Of a stretch of DNA of 64,000 bases, positions 9,176-18,842 are shown in pieces. Source of the stretch: Biostraticola tofi (lineage in GTDB: Bacteria > Pseudomonadota > Gammaproteobacteria > Enterobacterales > Enterobacteriaceae). The stretch is from the NCBI RefSeq assembly GCF_004343195.1, contig NZ_SMCR01000002.1, positions 124,001-188,000 on the forward strand. Reading direction: 5' to 3'. The position numbers were made by a program, and so were the translations under genes. Below the pieces are notes generated by a model that saw only the letters and a program-made list of their open reading frames with translations, was not told the DNA's origin and did no database searches. Each line of letters opens with the position of its first letter. The stretch's first letter is position 1.

Positions 9176-9594
9176 TCGATATTCCCGGCTTGAAACAGCA
9201 TTTTCTATTTCCGTCAAAGTATCTTGCTGAACTTCGGCTCAGCACAGGGGCAAAGTGCCCGGTTATCTTCATGAACGATGACATATATCAGTAGCGGGAT
9301 CACCGCCCGGCCTGACATGGTGTGTCCTGAGATGGTCTCTGCACGGAAGTATTCACGAAGTGGTTACCGGCACAATGGGCAGCCGTTAAAAAGTGTAAGA
9401 AACTGCCTGCCATTGTAACAATACCAGCATGTCCGAGACAGGAAAATATAGTCGACGCCGTGGCTTTGAACAGGGTTTTTGTCTGAAAGGCAGAGTAAAA
9501 AAACGCTCTTTACATGGCCTGACAGTAAAACAACATTAATTGACCATAAGAATATCGCCCGGGTCGTCAGCGTTCTGAGGGCCGGCGCAGAGGG
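9176..9594. other. Intergenic stretch upstream of yqjA
   Basis: About 420 bases without a convincing gene on either strand. It must carry the yqjA-mzrA promoter and the exuR 3' untranslated region. I looked for a CpxR box of the GTAAA-N5-GTAAA type and did not find a clear match. Confidence 0.5.
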
Positions 9595-10371
9595 TTATTT
9601 AACGCTATTGGCCAGATTGTCGAGGTGAACGACCGGATTTTCCGAAAACATGTAGCGATCAACGTTGAATTCAAAATCGTCGGTAGTGGCATGGAAAAGC
9701 ATCTGCTTGGTATTTTCCAGGTGTTGCCACATCGCCAACTTGGCGGCATAGGGGTCCTTACGCATCAGTGCCCGCAGAATATGGTCATGATCCTCGCACC
9801 AGCTGGCGATGGATTTGTCGTCAATATGCTCATGGAGCTTACGCCAATAGGGGTTATGTACCCGCTGACTCCACATTTGCTCAACGATGGTAGCCATTGC
9901 CGTATTCTGAGTGGCCAGCGCGACCTGCACATGGAATTTCAAATCCCACTGAGAGTCGCGAAAGCGGTCCTCAAGCCGGGCATTATCCTGGATTTCCATC
10001 AGTTGCACGATATCCTGCTTGGTCACCTGGGTGGCGGCGAATTCGGCGATATTGCTTTCAATAAGCTGGCGGGCCTGCAGCAATTCAAACGGTCCGGCAG
10101 TGGCGAACTGGACTTCAGTGCCGGCGGTGACCAGGTTTTTCTGCTGATTGGAGATGACATGGATACCTGAGCCCTTGCGGACTTCAACATACCCCTCGAC
10201 CTCTAGCATGATGATGGCTTCACGCACAACGGTGCGACTGACGTTCATTTCTTCGGCAATGTAACGTTCAGCGGGAAGTTTTTCACCGACCCGGTAATTC
10301 CCTGACTCGATGCGTCGTTTGAGCTCGGCTGCGAGCTGCTGATATAACCGCCGGGTTTCAGTGAATTCCAT
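9595..10371 (-). CDS. exuR: GntR/FadR-type repressor of hexuronate genes, ExuR
   Basis: Transcriptional repressor of the galacturonate/glucuronate regulon, released by hexuronate-derived inducers such as tagaturonate or fructuronate. The 258-residue length equals the E. coli protein. The GntR winged helix-turn-helix (residues 6-75) contains [16 protein letters not shown] and [20 protein letters not shown]. The FCD effector domain (about 95-240) contains [19 protein letters not shown] and [10 protein letters not shown]. It is transcribed separately from exuT, and a box similar to its own operator lies upstream (10455-10470), implying autoregulation. Confidence 0.96.
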   Translation of the reverse strand: MEFTETRRLYQQLAAELKRRIESGNYRVGEKLPAERYIAEEMNVSRTVVREAIIMLEVEGYVEVRKGSGIHVISNQQKNLVTAGTEVQFATAGPFELLQARQLIESNIAEFAATQVTKQDIVQLMEIQDNARLEDRFRDSQWDLKFHVQVALATQNTAMATIVEQMWSQRVHNPYWRKLHEHIDDKSIASWCEDHDHILRALMRKDPYAAKLAMWQHLENTKQMLFHATTDDFEFNVDRYMFSENPVVHLDNLANSVK

Positions 10372-10454
10372 GATGCGTGCTCTTCGACAAGGAGGCCAGA
10401 ATGGCCTTGGCTGGTGATGCCGTCCATACTAAACGTTAGGCGCGAGTGATATTT

Positions 10455-10470
10455 ATTTGTTATACCACTT
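10455..10470. promoter_or_regulatory. Putative ExuR box upstream of exuR
   Basis: The minus strand reads AAGTGGTATAACAAAT, close to the ExuR/UxuR-type palindrome AAATTGGTATACCAATTT. It lies about 85-100 bases upstream of the exuR start, a fitting place for autorepression. The match is by eye, not scored. Confidence 0.45.
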
Positions 10471-10533
10471 CTTACCAGCCCAGGCCAGCCGCTAACGTGG
10501 CCGCTTACTGTTCTTTGCAATGAGCCAGCGGCA

Positions 10534-10563
10534 TAAAAAAAGGCACCGCGAACTGCCGGTGCC
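10534..10563 (-). terminator. Intrinsic terminator of exuT
   Basis: On the minus strand GGCACCG and CGGTGCC form a 7-bp stem with an 8-base loop, followed by seven T. It lies about 80 bases after the exuT stop. Confidence 0.85.
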
Positions 10564-10643
10564 GATCTTCAAGCCGATGTCATATCAAGCCAATGTCGTC
10601 AGTAGGGCTGATGGCCCGGTATCTCCGGGCCTATCGGCCAGTA

Positions 10644-11945
10644 TCAGTTCAGGTGGGCGGGCTTGAGTTGCTCATCCTCCAGCTTGGGTTCGGCAGCAGG
10701 GCGATTCTGCAGTATAGTCCAGATAGCCACAGCACCCAGTAAGTCAAGGACCGCCAATACTGCAAACAGCGGGCTGAAGCCGATAGTGTCGGCCAGTGCG
10801 CCGACGACCAGCGCAAACATCGTGCTTGCCATCCAGGCGGCCATACCCGTCAGACCATTCGCGGTGGCCACTTCATTACGGCCGAACACGTCAGAGGAAA
10901 GCGTAATCAGCGCGCCGGACAGGGACTGGTGAGCAAAACCGCCGATGCACAGCAGGCCAATAGCGACATAGGGGCTGGCAAACAGACCAATCATGCCGGG
11001 GCCAATCATCAGGAAAGCCCCCAGGGTGACCACCAGTTTACGGGACACAATCAGGTTAACGCCAAAAACGCGCTGGAAGAATGGGGGCATATAGCCGCCG
11101 ACGATACAGCCCAGGTCGGCGAACAACATCGGCATCCAGGCGAACATCGCGATTTCTTTAAGGTTGAATCCATAAGCCTTGAACATAAACAGCGGGATCC
11201 AGGCGTTAAAGGTACCCCAGGCCGGTTCAGCCAGGAAACGCGGCACGGCAATGCCCCAGAACTGGCGGTTTTTCAGGATCTGCCAGGCAGACATTTTCTT
11301 GCCGTTATTAACCTGGTGCTGGGCTTCCTGGCCCTCGAGAATATAGTCGCGCTCTTCGTCGCTGAGTTTTTTCTGATTTTTCGGGTGCTTATAGAATACC
11401 AGCCAGGCGATCGCCCAAGCCATGCTCAGTACGCCGGTAATGATGAAGGCCATTTCCCAACTGTGCAAGACGATAGCCCAGACCACCAGCGGTGGCGCCA
11501 GCATCGCGCCTATCGAGGATCCGACATTAAAGTAGCCGACGGCGATAGAACGCTCTTTGGCCGGAAACCATTCACTGCTGGCTTTCAAACCGGCAGGGAT
11601 CATCGCCGCTTCGGCCATACCGACCGCGCCGCGGGCGATCGCCAGTCCGCCCCAACTGCTGGCCAGCGCCGTGCCCATGCAGAATACCGCCCAAAGAATG
11701 GCAAACATCGCATAGCCGACTTTGGTACCCAGCAAATCCAGCACATAACCGGCAACCGGTTGCATGATGGTATAACAGGCTGAATATGCGGCAATAATAT
11801 AGGAATATTGCTGGGTGGTGATATGCAGTTGGTCCTGTAAGGTCGGAGCCGCCACTGCAATGGCATTACGCGTCAGGTAGCCCAGCACCGTACCTACGGT
11901 GACCAGAGCAATCATATACCAGCGTAACCCTTTTATTTTACGCAT
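10644..11945 (-). CDS. exuT: Hexuronate:H+ symporter ExuT
   Basis: Major-facilitator-superfamily (anion:cation symporter family) importer of galacturonate and glucuronate. The 433-residue product has twelve predicted membrane helices. Key segments are GTVLGYLTRNAIAVAAPTLQ, AVGMAEAAMIPAGLKASSEW and FPAKERSIAVGYFNVGSSIG. The start at 11945 (MRKIKGLRWYM) has GGGAG nine bases upstream and matches E. coli ExuT. It is divergent from uxaC across a 500-base control region, so import and catabolism can be co-regulated by ExuR. Confidence 0.96.
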   Translation of the reverse strand: MRKIKGLRWYMIALVTVGTVLGYLTRNAIAVAAPTLQDQLHITTQQYSYIIAAYSACYTIMQPVAGYVLDLLGTKVGYAMFAILWAVFCMGTALASSWGGLAIARGAVGMAEAAMIPAGLKASSEWFPAKERSIAVGYFNVGSSIGAMLAPPLVVWAIVLHSWEMAFIITGVLSMAWAIAWLVFYKHPKNQKKLSDEERDYILEGQEAQHQVNNGKKMSAWQILKNRQFWGIAVPRFLAEPAWGTFNAWIPLFMFKAYGFNLKEIAMFAWMPMLFADLGCIVGGYMPPFFQRVFGVNLIVSRKLVVTLGAFLMIGPGMIGLFASPYVAIGLLCIGGFAHQSLSGALITLSSDVFGRNEVATANGLTGMAAWMASTMFALVVGALADTIGFSPLFAVLAVLDLLGAVAIWTILQNRPAAEPKLEDEQLKPAHLN

Positions 11946-12445
11946 TACCACTTCTCCCAATCAGATTAAGTCGTCACCCCATGGCATAACGCGCCGGGGA
12001 TGCCGGGTACCAGGGTTTCGTTATTGTCGAGCGATGCCGGTAAATGCGCCTTGCCAACGCATCACCGTGGAACTCTCGGGTCCGGCTGGCAATCGGCTGC
12101 TGCCTGTTCCGAAGGTTCGCCTCGCCTCAGTGGTAATGAACCTGCAAGCCTCATTACCAAAAATTAATTGAGTCTGAGCTCAATGCGGCGCTACGATAAC
12201 TTGTCATACAGATTTAAAAGTTGAGAGCCATCACAAAAACCATTATTTATTTAGGGGATAATAAACCCGTCCCCAGAGAGGCCGGTAAGCCCTTTACTGA
12301 CCTAATATTGTTGAGTTTTTGTTTAATCTGACCGGAAATGTGCTACCAGGAGCCTGCAAGGTCCCGTAAATACGCTAAAATTGGTATGACACCTTTCAAC
12401 AATTCAGAAACATAACTCAGAGAAGATGAAGGTGAGGAGCCTAGT
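11946..12445. promoter_or_regulatory. Divergent exuT/uxaC control region
   Basis: Five hundred bases without a gene. It contains an ExuR-like box near uxaC (12377-12396) and, in the middle, a perfect 9-bp inverted repeat TGGTAATGA...TCATTACCA (12131-12159) whose arms carry TGGTA/TACCA half-sites. Promoters for both operons must lie here; no single -35/-10 pair stood out clearly enough to annotate. Confidence 0.6.
12377..12396. promoter_or_regulatory. Putative ExuR box upstream of uxaCBA
   Basis: AAAATTGGTATGACACCTTT resembles the ExuR/UxuR operator AAATTGGTATACCAATTT: the left arm is exact and the right arm is degenerate. It lies 50-70 bases before the uxaC start, where it could block promoter use. 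Confidence 0.6.
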
Positions 12446-13855
12446 ATGTCCGCGTTTTTGACCGAAGATTTTTTACTGGATACCGAATTTGCCCGTCGTC
12501 TGTATCATGACTATGCGGTGGATCAGCCAATTTTTGACTTTCACTGCCATTTGCCGCCTGAACAGATCGCCGAAAACTATCGGTTCAAAAACCTGTATGA
12601 TATCTGGCTGAAAGGTGATCATTACAAATGGCGCGCCATGCGCACCAACGGCGTGGCTGAGCGTTTTTGTACCGGTGATGCCGGCGACTGGGAGAAATTC
12701 GAAGCCTGGGCGCAGACCGTTCCCCATACCATCGGCAACCCGCTCTATCACTGGACGCATCTTGAACTGCGCCGTCCGTTTGGGATCACCGATACGTTGC
12801 TTTCTCCATCGACCGCCAGGCAAGTCTGGGATCGCGGCAATGCCTTACTGGCGGAAGACCGTTTTACCGCACGCGGCATCATGCAGCAGATGAATGTCAA
12901 AATGGTGGGTACCACTGATGATCCGATTGATGACCTGCGCCACCATAAAGCCGTTGCTGAAGACAGCAGTTTCTCTATAAAGGTATTGCCTAGCTGGCGC
13001 CCGGATAAAGCGTTTAATATCGAGGCCGCAGGCTTTGCTGATTATATCAAGCGCCTGGAAGCGGCAGCTGATACCTCTATCAGCAGCTTCAGTGATCTCC
13101 GCGAGGCCCTGAGCAAACGGCTGGATCATTTTGCCGCCCACGGCTGTAAAGTGTCAGATCATGCGTTGGATGTGGTGATGTATGGCGAAGCGGATGACGC
13201 TACCCTGGACCGCATTCTGACCAGCAGGCTGTCGGGGACTATTCCTGCGCCTGATGCCGTGGCTCAGTTCAAAACCGCGGTATTGGTATTCCTGGGTTCT
13301 GAATACAACCGTCGCGGCTGGGTACAGCAGTACCACATCGGCGCGCTGCGCAATAACAATAGCCGGATGCTGAAACTGCTCGGGCCTGATACCGGTTTCG
13401 ACTCAACCAATGACCAGCCGATTGCTCAGCCGCTGTCGCGTTTGCTGGATGCGCAGGCCAAAAACAACGCCTTGCCGAAAACCATCCTTTATTGCCTGAA
13501 CCCTAGCGATAACGAAACCATCGGCACCATGATCGGCAATTTCCAGGGCGAAGGCATGCCGGGCAAAATGCAGTTTGGTTCCGGCTGGTGGTTTAACGAC
13601 CAGAAAGACGGTATGCAGCGCCAGATGACCCAGCTTGCCAATCTGGGCCTGCTAAGCCGTTTTGTCGGCATGCTTACCGACAGCCGTAGTTTCCTGTCCT
13701 ATACCCGTCATGAGTATTTCCGCCGCATCCTTTGCCGGATGATCGGCCATTGGGTGCAGGACGGTGAAGCGCCTGCGGATATCCAACTGCTGGGCGAGAT
13801 GGTCAAGAACATCTGTTTCGATAATGCAAAAAGTTACTTTGCCATCGAGTTGTGA
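12446..13855 (+). CDS. uxaC: Uronate isomerase
   Basis: Converts D-galacturonate to D-tagaturonate and D-glucuronate to D-fructuronate, the first cytosolic step after ExuT. The 469-residue product is of the amidohydrolase-related UxaC family. It shows the N-terminal metal-site motif [50 protein letters not shown] and the C-terminal [26 protein letters not shown] lies upstream of the start. It is the first gene of uxaC-uxaB-uxaA. Confidence 0.98.
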   Translation: MSAFLTEDFLLDTEFARRLYHDYAVDQPIFDFHCHLPPEQIAENYRFKNLYDIWLKGDHYKWRAMRTNGVAERFCTGDAGDWEKFEAWAQTVPHTIGNPLYHWTHLELRRPFGITDTLLSPSTARQVWDRGNALLAEDRFTARGIMQQMNVKMVGTTDDPIDDLRHHKAVAEDSSFSIKVLPSWRPDKAFNIEAAGFADYIKRLEAAADTSISSFSDLREALSKRLDHFAAHGCKVSDHALDVVMYGEADDATLDRILTSRLSGTIPAPDAVAQFKTAVLVFLGSEYNRRGWVQQYHIGALRNNNSRMLKLLGPDTGFDSTNDQPIAQPLSRLLDAQAKNNALPKTILYCLNPSDNETIGTMIGNFQGEGMPGKMQFGSGWWFNDQKDGMQRQMTQLANLGLLSRFVGMLTDSRSFLSYTRHEYFRRILCRMIGHWVQDGEAPADIQLLGEMVKNICFDNAKSYFAIEL

Positions 13856-13917
13856 TCCTGTGCGGACGGGGAAGCGCCTTCCTCGTCCCCAATATTGAAT
13901 ATTTAGGGTAATAGTGC

Positions 13918-15369
13918 ATGCAAACGTTAAACCGTGAAAACGTCCCCGGCCCTCGCTATACCGATCGGGTTATCCAGTTCGGTGAAGGCAATTTTCTGCG
14001 CGCTTTTGTCGACTGGCAGCTTGATATCATCAATGAAACGACCGATTTGGATGCCGGTGTAGTGGTAGTTCGCCCGATCAATAGCGATTTCCCGCCATCG
14101 CTCAGCACCCAGGATGGTCTGTATACCACGATTATCCGCGGACTGAACGAACAGGGCGAAGTGGTGAAAACGTCGCGTATTATCCGATCGGTTAATCGTG
14201 AAATTAATGTCTATACCCAGTTTGATGATTACCTGGCGTTGGCACATGATGCCAACATTCGCTTTGTGTTCTCCAACACTACCGAGGCAGGCATCAGTTT
14301 CAATGCCGCGGACCGTTTTACCGACACGCCGCCCGACAGCTATCCGGCCAAATTGACCCGCTTACTGTTTGAGCGTTTCAGCCATTTTGACGGCGCGGCA
14401 GATAAAGGCTGGGTATTACTGCCTTGCGAGCTGATTGACTATAACGGGTCGGCCCTGCAGGAACTGGTGCTGAAATATGCCCAGCTGTGGACCCTGCCGA
14501 CTGAATTCATTACCTGGCTCAAGGTCAGCAACACTTTCTGTTCTACCCTGGTCGACAGGATCGTTACCGGCTTCCCCCGTGATGAAGTCGAGGCGTTGCA
14601 GGCTGAACTGGGCTATAAAGACACATTTCTGGACACTGCAGAGCATTTTTATCTGTTCGTTATCCAGGGGCCGCAGTGGCTGGCCGGTGAATTGCGTCTT
14701 GATAAGGTCAATCTGAATGTGCTTATCGTCGACGACATCAAACCCTATAAAGAGCGGAAAGTCGCCATCCTTAATGGCGCCCATACCGCGCTGGTGCCGG
14801 TGGCTTTCCTGGCCGGGCTGGATACCGTGGGTGAGGCCATGAACGATACCCAGGTCAGCGCCTTTGTCGAAAAAGCCATTACCGAGGAAATCGTTCCGGT
14901 GCTGGATCTGCCCCATGACGAACTGACGTCATTTTCCCAAGCGGTCCTAGGCCGGTTCCGTAACCCGTTCATCCGCCATCAGTTGCTGTCGATCGCGCTG
15001 AACGGCATGACCAAATACCGTACCCGAATTCTGCCGCAGTTGCTGGTTTATCAGCAGCAGAAAGGAGAATTACCGGCCCGCCTGACGTTTGCGCTGGCGG
15101 CATTAATCGCCTTTTACCGTGGCGAACGCCAGGGCGAAAGTTATCCGCTGCAGGACGACGAACACTGGCTTAATCGTTATCGTGAGCTGTGGGCAGGCGT
15201 CAGCCAGGGCGCCGTATCGCTGCGGACCCTGGTCTCTGAAGTACTGGGCGATGCCGAACACTGGCAGCAGGACTTACGGCAAGTGCCGGGTCTGGCTGAC
15301 CAGGTCGAGCAGCAATTGCAGTCCATTCTTCAGCAGGGCATGCGTAAGGCTGTTTCATCCTACTGTTAA
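13918..15369 (+). CDS. uxaB: Tagaturonate reductase (altronate oxidoreductase)
   Basis: NADH-dependent reductase that turns D-tagaturonate into D-altronate. The 483-residue product belongs to the mannitol-dehydrogenase/UxaB family: [20 protein letters not shown] at residues 18-37 is the nucleotide-binding start, followed by the central [17 protein letters not shown] and the catalytic-region motif [20 protein letters not shown]. It lies 62 bases after uxaC and 19 bases before uxaA. In E. coli uxaB is elsewhere on the chromosome; the clustered order is the one known from soft-rot bacteria. Confidence 0.97.
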   Translation: MQTLNRENVPGPRYTDRVIQFGEGNFLRAFVDWQLDIINETTDLDAGVVVVRPINSDFPPSLSTQDGLYTTIIRGLNEQGEVVKTSRIIRSVNREINVYTQFDDYLALAHDANIRFVFSNTTEAGISFNAADRFTDTPPDSYPAKLTRLLFERFSHFDGAADKGWVLLPCELIDYNGSALQELVLKYAQLWTLPTEFITWLKVSNTFCSTLVDRIVTGFPRDEVEALQAELGYKDTFLDTAEHFYLFVIQGPQWLAGELRLDKVNLNVLIVDDIKPYKERKVAILNGAHTALVPVAFLAGLDTVGEAMNDTQVSAFVEKAITEEIVPVLDLPHDELTSFSQAVLGRFRNPFIRHQLLSIALNGMTKYRTRILPQLLVYQQQKGELPARLTFALAALIAFYRGERQGESYPLQDDEHWLNRYRELWAGVSQGAVSLRTLVSEVLGDAEHWQQDLRQVPGLADQVEQQLQSILQQGMRKAVSSYC

Positions 15370-15388
15370 GAGTAGAAAAGGTTAATTC

Positions 15389-16876
15389 ATGCATATTATT
15401 AAAATACACCCGCTGGACAATGTGGTCGTCGCCCTGCAAGACTTGGCCGAGAATGAAACGGTGGAGATCGGGGGAGCGTCAATCACGCTTCCCCAGGCTG
15501 TCGCCCGCGGCCACAAGTTCGCGCTGAAACCGATAGGACAGGGCGAAATGATCGTGAAGTATGGCCTGCCGATAGGTCATGCGCTTGCGCCGATAGCGGC
15601 GGGTCAGCATATTCATTCGCAGAATGCCAAGACCAACCTGAGCGATCTGGACCAGTATCAGTATGAACCTGAGTTCATGACGCTGCCGGACCAGATGGGC
15701 GACCGGTCGGTGGAGATCTTCCGCCGCAATAACGGCCAGGTCGGTATCCGCAATGAATTGTGGATCTTGCCGACCGTCGGCTGTGTTAACGGTATCGCCC
15801 GCCAGATTCAACAGCGTTTTCTCAAGGAAACGTTTGGCGCTGAAGATATCGACGGCGTGCATCTTTTCTCCCATCCCTTTGGCTGTTCCCAACTGGGCCA
15901 GGATCATGAAAACACCCGTACCATGCTACAGAATATGGTGCGCCATCCCAATGCCGGCGCGGTGCTGGTCATTGGACTGGGCTGCGAAAACAATCAGGTC
16001 GATGTGTTTCGCACTACCCTTGGCGAATACGATCCGGAACGGGTAACCTTTATGGTCTGCCAGCAGCAGGACGATGAAGTGGAAGCCGGCCTGGAATGCC
16101 TACGCGCCCTGTATCAGGCGATGCGCGGCGACCAGCGTGAGCCAGGCAAACTGAGTGAGCTTAAATTTGGCCTGGAATGCGGTGGCTCTGACGGTCTTTC
16201 TGGCATTACCGCCAACCCGCTACTGGGACGCTTCTCGGATTATCTGATCGCTAACGGCGGCACCACGGTGCTGACTGAAGTGCCGGAAATGTTCGGTGCC
16301 GAGCGTATCCTGATGAGTCGCTGCCACGACCGTGACACCTTTGAAAAAACCGTGCAGATGGTTAATGACTTCAAGCAATACTTTATTGCCCATGAGCAGC
16401 CGATCTACGAGAATCCATCACCGGGAAACAAGGCCGGCGGCATAACCACCCTCGAGGAAAAATCACTCGGCTGTACACAGAAAGCCGGACAGAGCAAGGT
16501 CATGGATGTCCTCAAATACGGTGAGCGGCTGCAGGTTCCTGGCCTTAATCTGCTGAGTGCGCCGGGTAATGATGCCGTTGCCACCAGTGCGCTGGCGGGG
16601 GCGGGATGTCATATGGTGCTGTTCAGCACTGGCCGGGGTACGCCTTATGGCGGCTTTGTACCGACCGTCAAGCTTGCCACCAACAGTGAACTGGCGACCA
16701 AGAAGCCGCATTGGATTGATTTTGATGCCGGCAGGCTTATTCATGGGATGTCGATGGACGATGTACTGTCGGAGTTTGTCGGTCTGATTGTCGAGATAGC
16801 CAACGGCAAGCGGTCCAAGAACGAACTCAATGATTTCCGTGAACTGGCGATCTTCAAAAGTGGTGTAACATTGTAA
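15389..16876 (+). CDS. uxaA: Altronate dehydratase
   Basis: Fe(II)-dependent dehydratase that converts D-altronate to 2-keto-3-deoxygluconate, feeding KdgK and Eda. The 495-residue product has the N-terminal SAF domain (about 1-100, LDNVVVALQDLAENETVEIG) and the UxaA core: LPTVGCVNGIARQIQQRF, HPFGCSQLGQDHENTRTMLQ, the GLECGGSDGLSG loop and EKSLGCTQKAGQSKV with conserved Cys residues. Length and order agree with E. coli UxaA. It is the last gene of the operon and is followed by a strong terminator. Confidence 0.98.
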   Translation: MHIIKIHPLDNVVVALQDLAENETVEIGGASITLPQAVARGHKFALKPIGQGEMIVKYGLPIGHALAPIAAGQHIHSQNAKTNLSDLDQYQYEPEFMTLPDQMGDRSVEIFRRNNGQVGIRNELWILPTVGCVNGIARQIQQRFLKETFGAEDIDGVHLFSHPFGCSQLGQDHENTRTMLQNMVRHPNAGAVLVIGLGCENNQVDVFRTTLGEYDPERVTFMVCQQQDDEVEAGLECLRALYQAMRGDQREPGKLSELKFGLECGGSDGLSGITANPLLGRFSDYLIANGGTTVLTEVPEMFGAERILMSRCHDRDTFEKTVQMVNDFKQYFIAHEQPIYENPSPGNKAGGITTLEEKSLGCTQKAGQSKVMDVLKYGERLQVPGLNLLSAPGNDAVATSALAGAGCHMVLFSTGRGTPYGGFVPTVKLATNSELATKKPHWIDFDAGRLIHGMSMDDVLSEFVGLIVEIANGKRSKNELNDFRELAIFKSGVTL

Positions 16877-16902
16877 AGCAATCACCTTAGACCTAGAATG
16901 GC

Positions 16903-16938
16903 AACGGCGTTTCAGTAATGAAACGCCGTTTTCTTTTA
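16903..16938 (+). terminator. Intrinsic terminator of uxaCBA
   Basis: AACGGCGTTTCA and TGAAACGCCGTT form a perfect 12-bp stem around a GTAA tetraloop and run into TTCTTTT. It lies 27 bases after the uxaA stop. Confidence 0.93.
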
Positions 16939-16979
16939 TTCGCCTTGATCGGTATTTGCCTTAACAGGATGAGGGTGCC

Positions 16980-17528
16980 ATGGATCTTTACTGGATTGCC
17001 CAGGCGGTGGGTGTAATGGCTTTCGCCGTCGGTATTACCATGTTTTTTAATCGCAGCGAGCGCAGATTCAAATTACAGCTGTCGCTTTACAGTGCGGTCA
17101 TCGGCTGTCATTTTTTCTTGATGGGGGCCAATGCGGCCGGCACCAGCGCGGTGCTCAATGCACTGCGTACCGTTATTTCCACCCGTACCCGCAGCATCGT
17201 GGTGATGTTTATCTTTATTGCGCTGACGCTGGTGCTGGGGGTAAGCCGGATAAATCATCTTATTGAAATCCTGCCGATTACCAGCACAGTGGTCAGTACC
17301 TGGGCGCTGTTTCGTACTCGCGGGCTGACTACCCGCTGTATAATGTGGTGTTCGACCTGCGGCTGGGTCATCCATAATATCTGGCTGGGGTCGATTGGCG
17401 GTTCGCTTATCGAAGGCAGCTTTTTAATTATGAACGGCGTTAATATCATCCGCTTCCGCCGGCTCCAGCTGCGCGGCATTGATCCTTTTGAGACCGAAAA
17501 CAAGGCGGTACCGGTGAGCAAGCGCTGA
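16980..17528 (+). CDS. ygjV: Inner membrane protein YgjV
   Basis: Membrane protein of 182 residues from the YgjV/imp family, role unknown. It is collinear with E. coli YgjV, with GVMAFAVGITMFFNRSERRF, LSLYSAVIGCHFFLMG and GGSLIEGSFLIMNGVNIIRF, and about five hydrophobic helices. It sits downstream of the uxa terminator, so it needs its own promoter. It converges with ygjR. Confidence 0.93.
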   Translation: MDLYWIAQAVGVMAFAVGITMFFNRSERRFKLQLSLYSAVIGCHFFLMGANAAGTSAVLNALRTVISTRTRSIVVMFIFIALTLVLGVSRINHLIEILPITSTVVSTWALFRTRGLTTRCIMWCSTCGWVIHNIWLGSIGGSLIEGSFLIMNGVNIIRFRRLQLRGIDPFETENKAVPVSKR

Positions 17529-17575
17529 TGAGCCACGCACCTGTACCGCACCGGCGCAAGAGTGAGAATAGCTAC

Positions 17576-17616
17576 ACCGGCGTAGCAAGGCGGCGAACCG
17601 GTTGCTGCTCGCCGGT
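17576..17616. terminator. Hairpin between convergent ygjV and ygjR
   Basis: ACCGGCG...CGCCGGT arms, with inner AGCAA/TTGCT pairing, form a long GC-rich hairpin about halfway between the two stops. No T-run follows on either side, so it may be a weak bidirectional or factor-assisted terminator. Confidence 0.35.
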
Positions 17617-17626
17617 ATTGGTTTGC

Positions 17627-18628
17627 CTAGCCTGAATGGCGATGATCCTGCTGTCCATCGGCAGGGAATACCACGCCGGTCTGGCGGCGGATTTCCGTCA
17701 GCAGCCTGGCGGTTATCAAGGATACCTCCAGGCCGTGGTGGCTGATGTTGCCGGTTTCTATAAGCGCGGCAAACTGTTCGGCCTCATACAGCATGGTATT
17801 AATGTGCTGTGGTTCAGACAAATCTTGTTTGCTTCCCTGTAGCGGAAACAGGGTGATCTTCTGGCACTCGGACAATTTCTCGACAACCAGCGTGCCTTCC
17901 TCGCCCTGTATTTCACTGGCCAGTTCGCTGCGGCTGACCTTGGAGTGAATCAGCGTAACGTCAAAATCACCGTAGCCCAGGCAGACGGTACCGTGCCCGT
18001 CCACACCACTGGCCAGCAATGAGGCGGTGGCCTGTATCGACCTGGGTTCGCCCCACAGTGCCACCGCGCTTGCCAGGGGATAAAAGCCTATATCCATGAT
18101 CGATCCGTTGGAAAAGGCCGGATTAAAGGTATTCGGGTTCTCGCCGGCCAGATAGCGGGGATAGCGTGAAGAATACTGGCAGTAGGAAAACACCGCCTTG
18201 CGCAGGGTACCCACCATCGGCAGGGCCTGGCGCAGCACATTAAAATTAGGCAGGCTGGCCGTTTTGAAGGCTTCGAACAGCACCACGCCGTTTTCTCGGG
18301 CGCAGGCTATCATCTGCTCAGCTTCTGTGAGATTGGAGGCGAAAGGTTTTTCACAGATCACGTGTTTTTTATGGCGCAGGAAATGGAGCGCCTGACTGCA
18401 GTGCAGGGCATTTGGACTGGCGATATAAACGGCATCGATATCGTCCCTTGGGGCGAGACTGTCCAGTGAATCAACGCAGTCCGAGACCTGAAAATCAACA
18501 CCGAATGCCCGGGCATTATCCTGCTGCCTGGAGTAAATAGCGGTCAGTTTGAAACGGCCGCATTCATGGGCCGCTTCAATAAACTGGCGCGTGATCCAAT
18601 TGGTGCCTATCACAGCGAAACGAATCAT
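17627..18628 (-). CDS. ygjR: Gfo/Idh/MocA-family oxidoreductase YgjR
   Basis: Putative NAD(P)-dependent dehydrogenase of 333 residues, matching E. coli YgjR. The Rossmann start is MIRFAVIGTNWITRQFIEAA. AVYIASPNALHC and the EKPFASNLTEAEQMI motif carry the family's conserved Lys. The C-terminal substrate domain includes NPAFSNGSIMDIGFYPLASA. The substrate is unknown. It converges with ygjV and lies back to back with rlmG. Confidence 0.93.
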   Translation of the reverse strand: MIRFAVIGTNWITRQFIEAAHECGRFKLTAIYSRQQDNARAFGVDFQVSDCVDSLDSLAPRDDIDAVYIASPNALHCSQALHFLRHKKHVICEKPFASNLTEAEQMIACARENGVVLFEAFKTASLPNFNVLRQALPMVGTLRKAVFSYCQYSSRYPRYLAGENPNTFNPAFSNGSIMDIGFYPLASAVALWGEPRSIQATASLLASGVDGHGTVCLGYGDFDVTLIHSKVSRSELASEIQGEEGTLVVEKLSECQKITLFPLQGSKQDLSEPQHINTMLYEAEQFAALIETGNISHHGLEVSLITARLLTEIRRQTGVVFPADGQQDHRHSG

Positions 18629-18842
18629 GTCGAAAAATTATCCTGAGCCGGGGGAAATGACATCCGAGATTATCACGGCCTTACCTCAAGGAAAACACAT
18701 GGGTTTTTCCCGCAACCGCTGATGAATTGAGGCCCTGCTCAAGGAAATATCACCCAGTCCCGCCGGGTATAGGGAAAAAACGGTTTACTGGAGCGCATTT
18801 TTCAGGGATAACCAGCACAATTATTTTAATCAGGTGGAATAT

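Noticed and set aside
9218-9594. CpxR boxes upstream of yqjA
   Set aside because: GTAA-like elements occur, but not with the required five-base spacing between the two halves.
10929-11783. Plus-strand open frame of 284 codons
   Set aside because: It lies wholly antisense to exuT, whose product aligns end to end with known ExuT; the His/Arg/Gln-rich composition is typical of a shadow frame.
11899-12171. Plus-strand open frame of 90 codons in the exuT/uxaC region
   Set aside because: It overlaps the exuT start in antisense and lacks protein-like composition; the region is regulatory.
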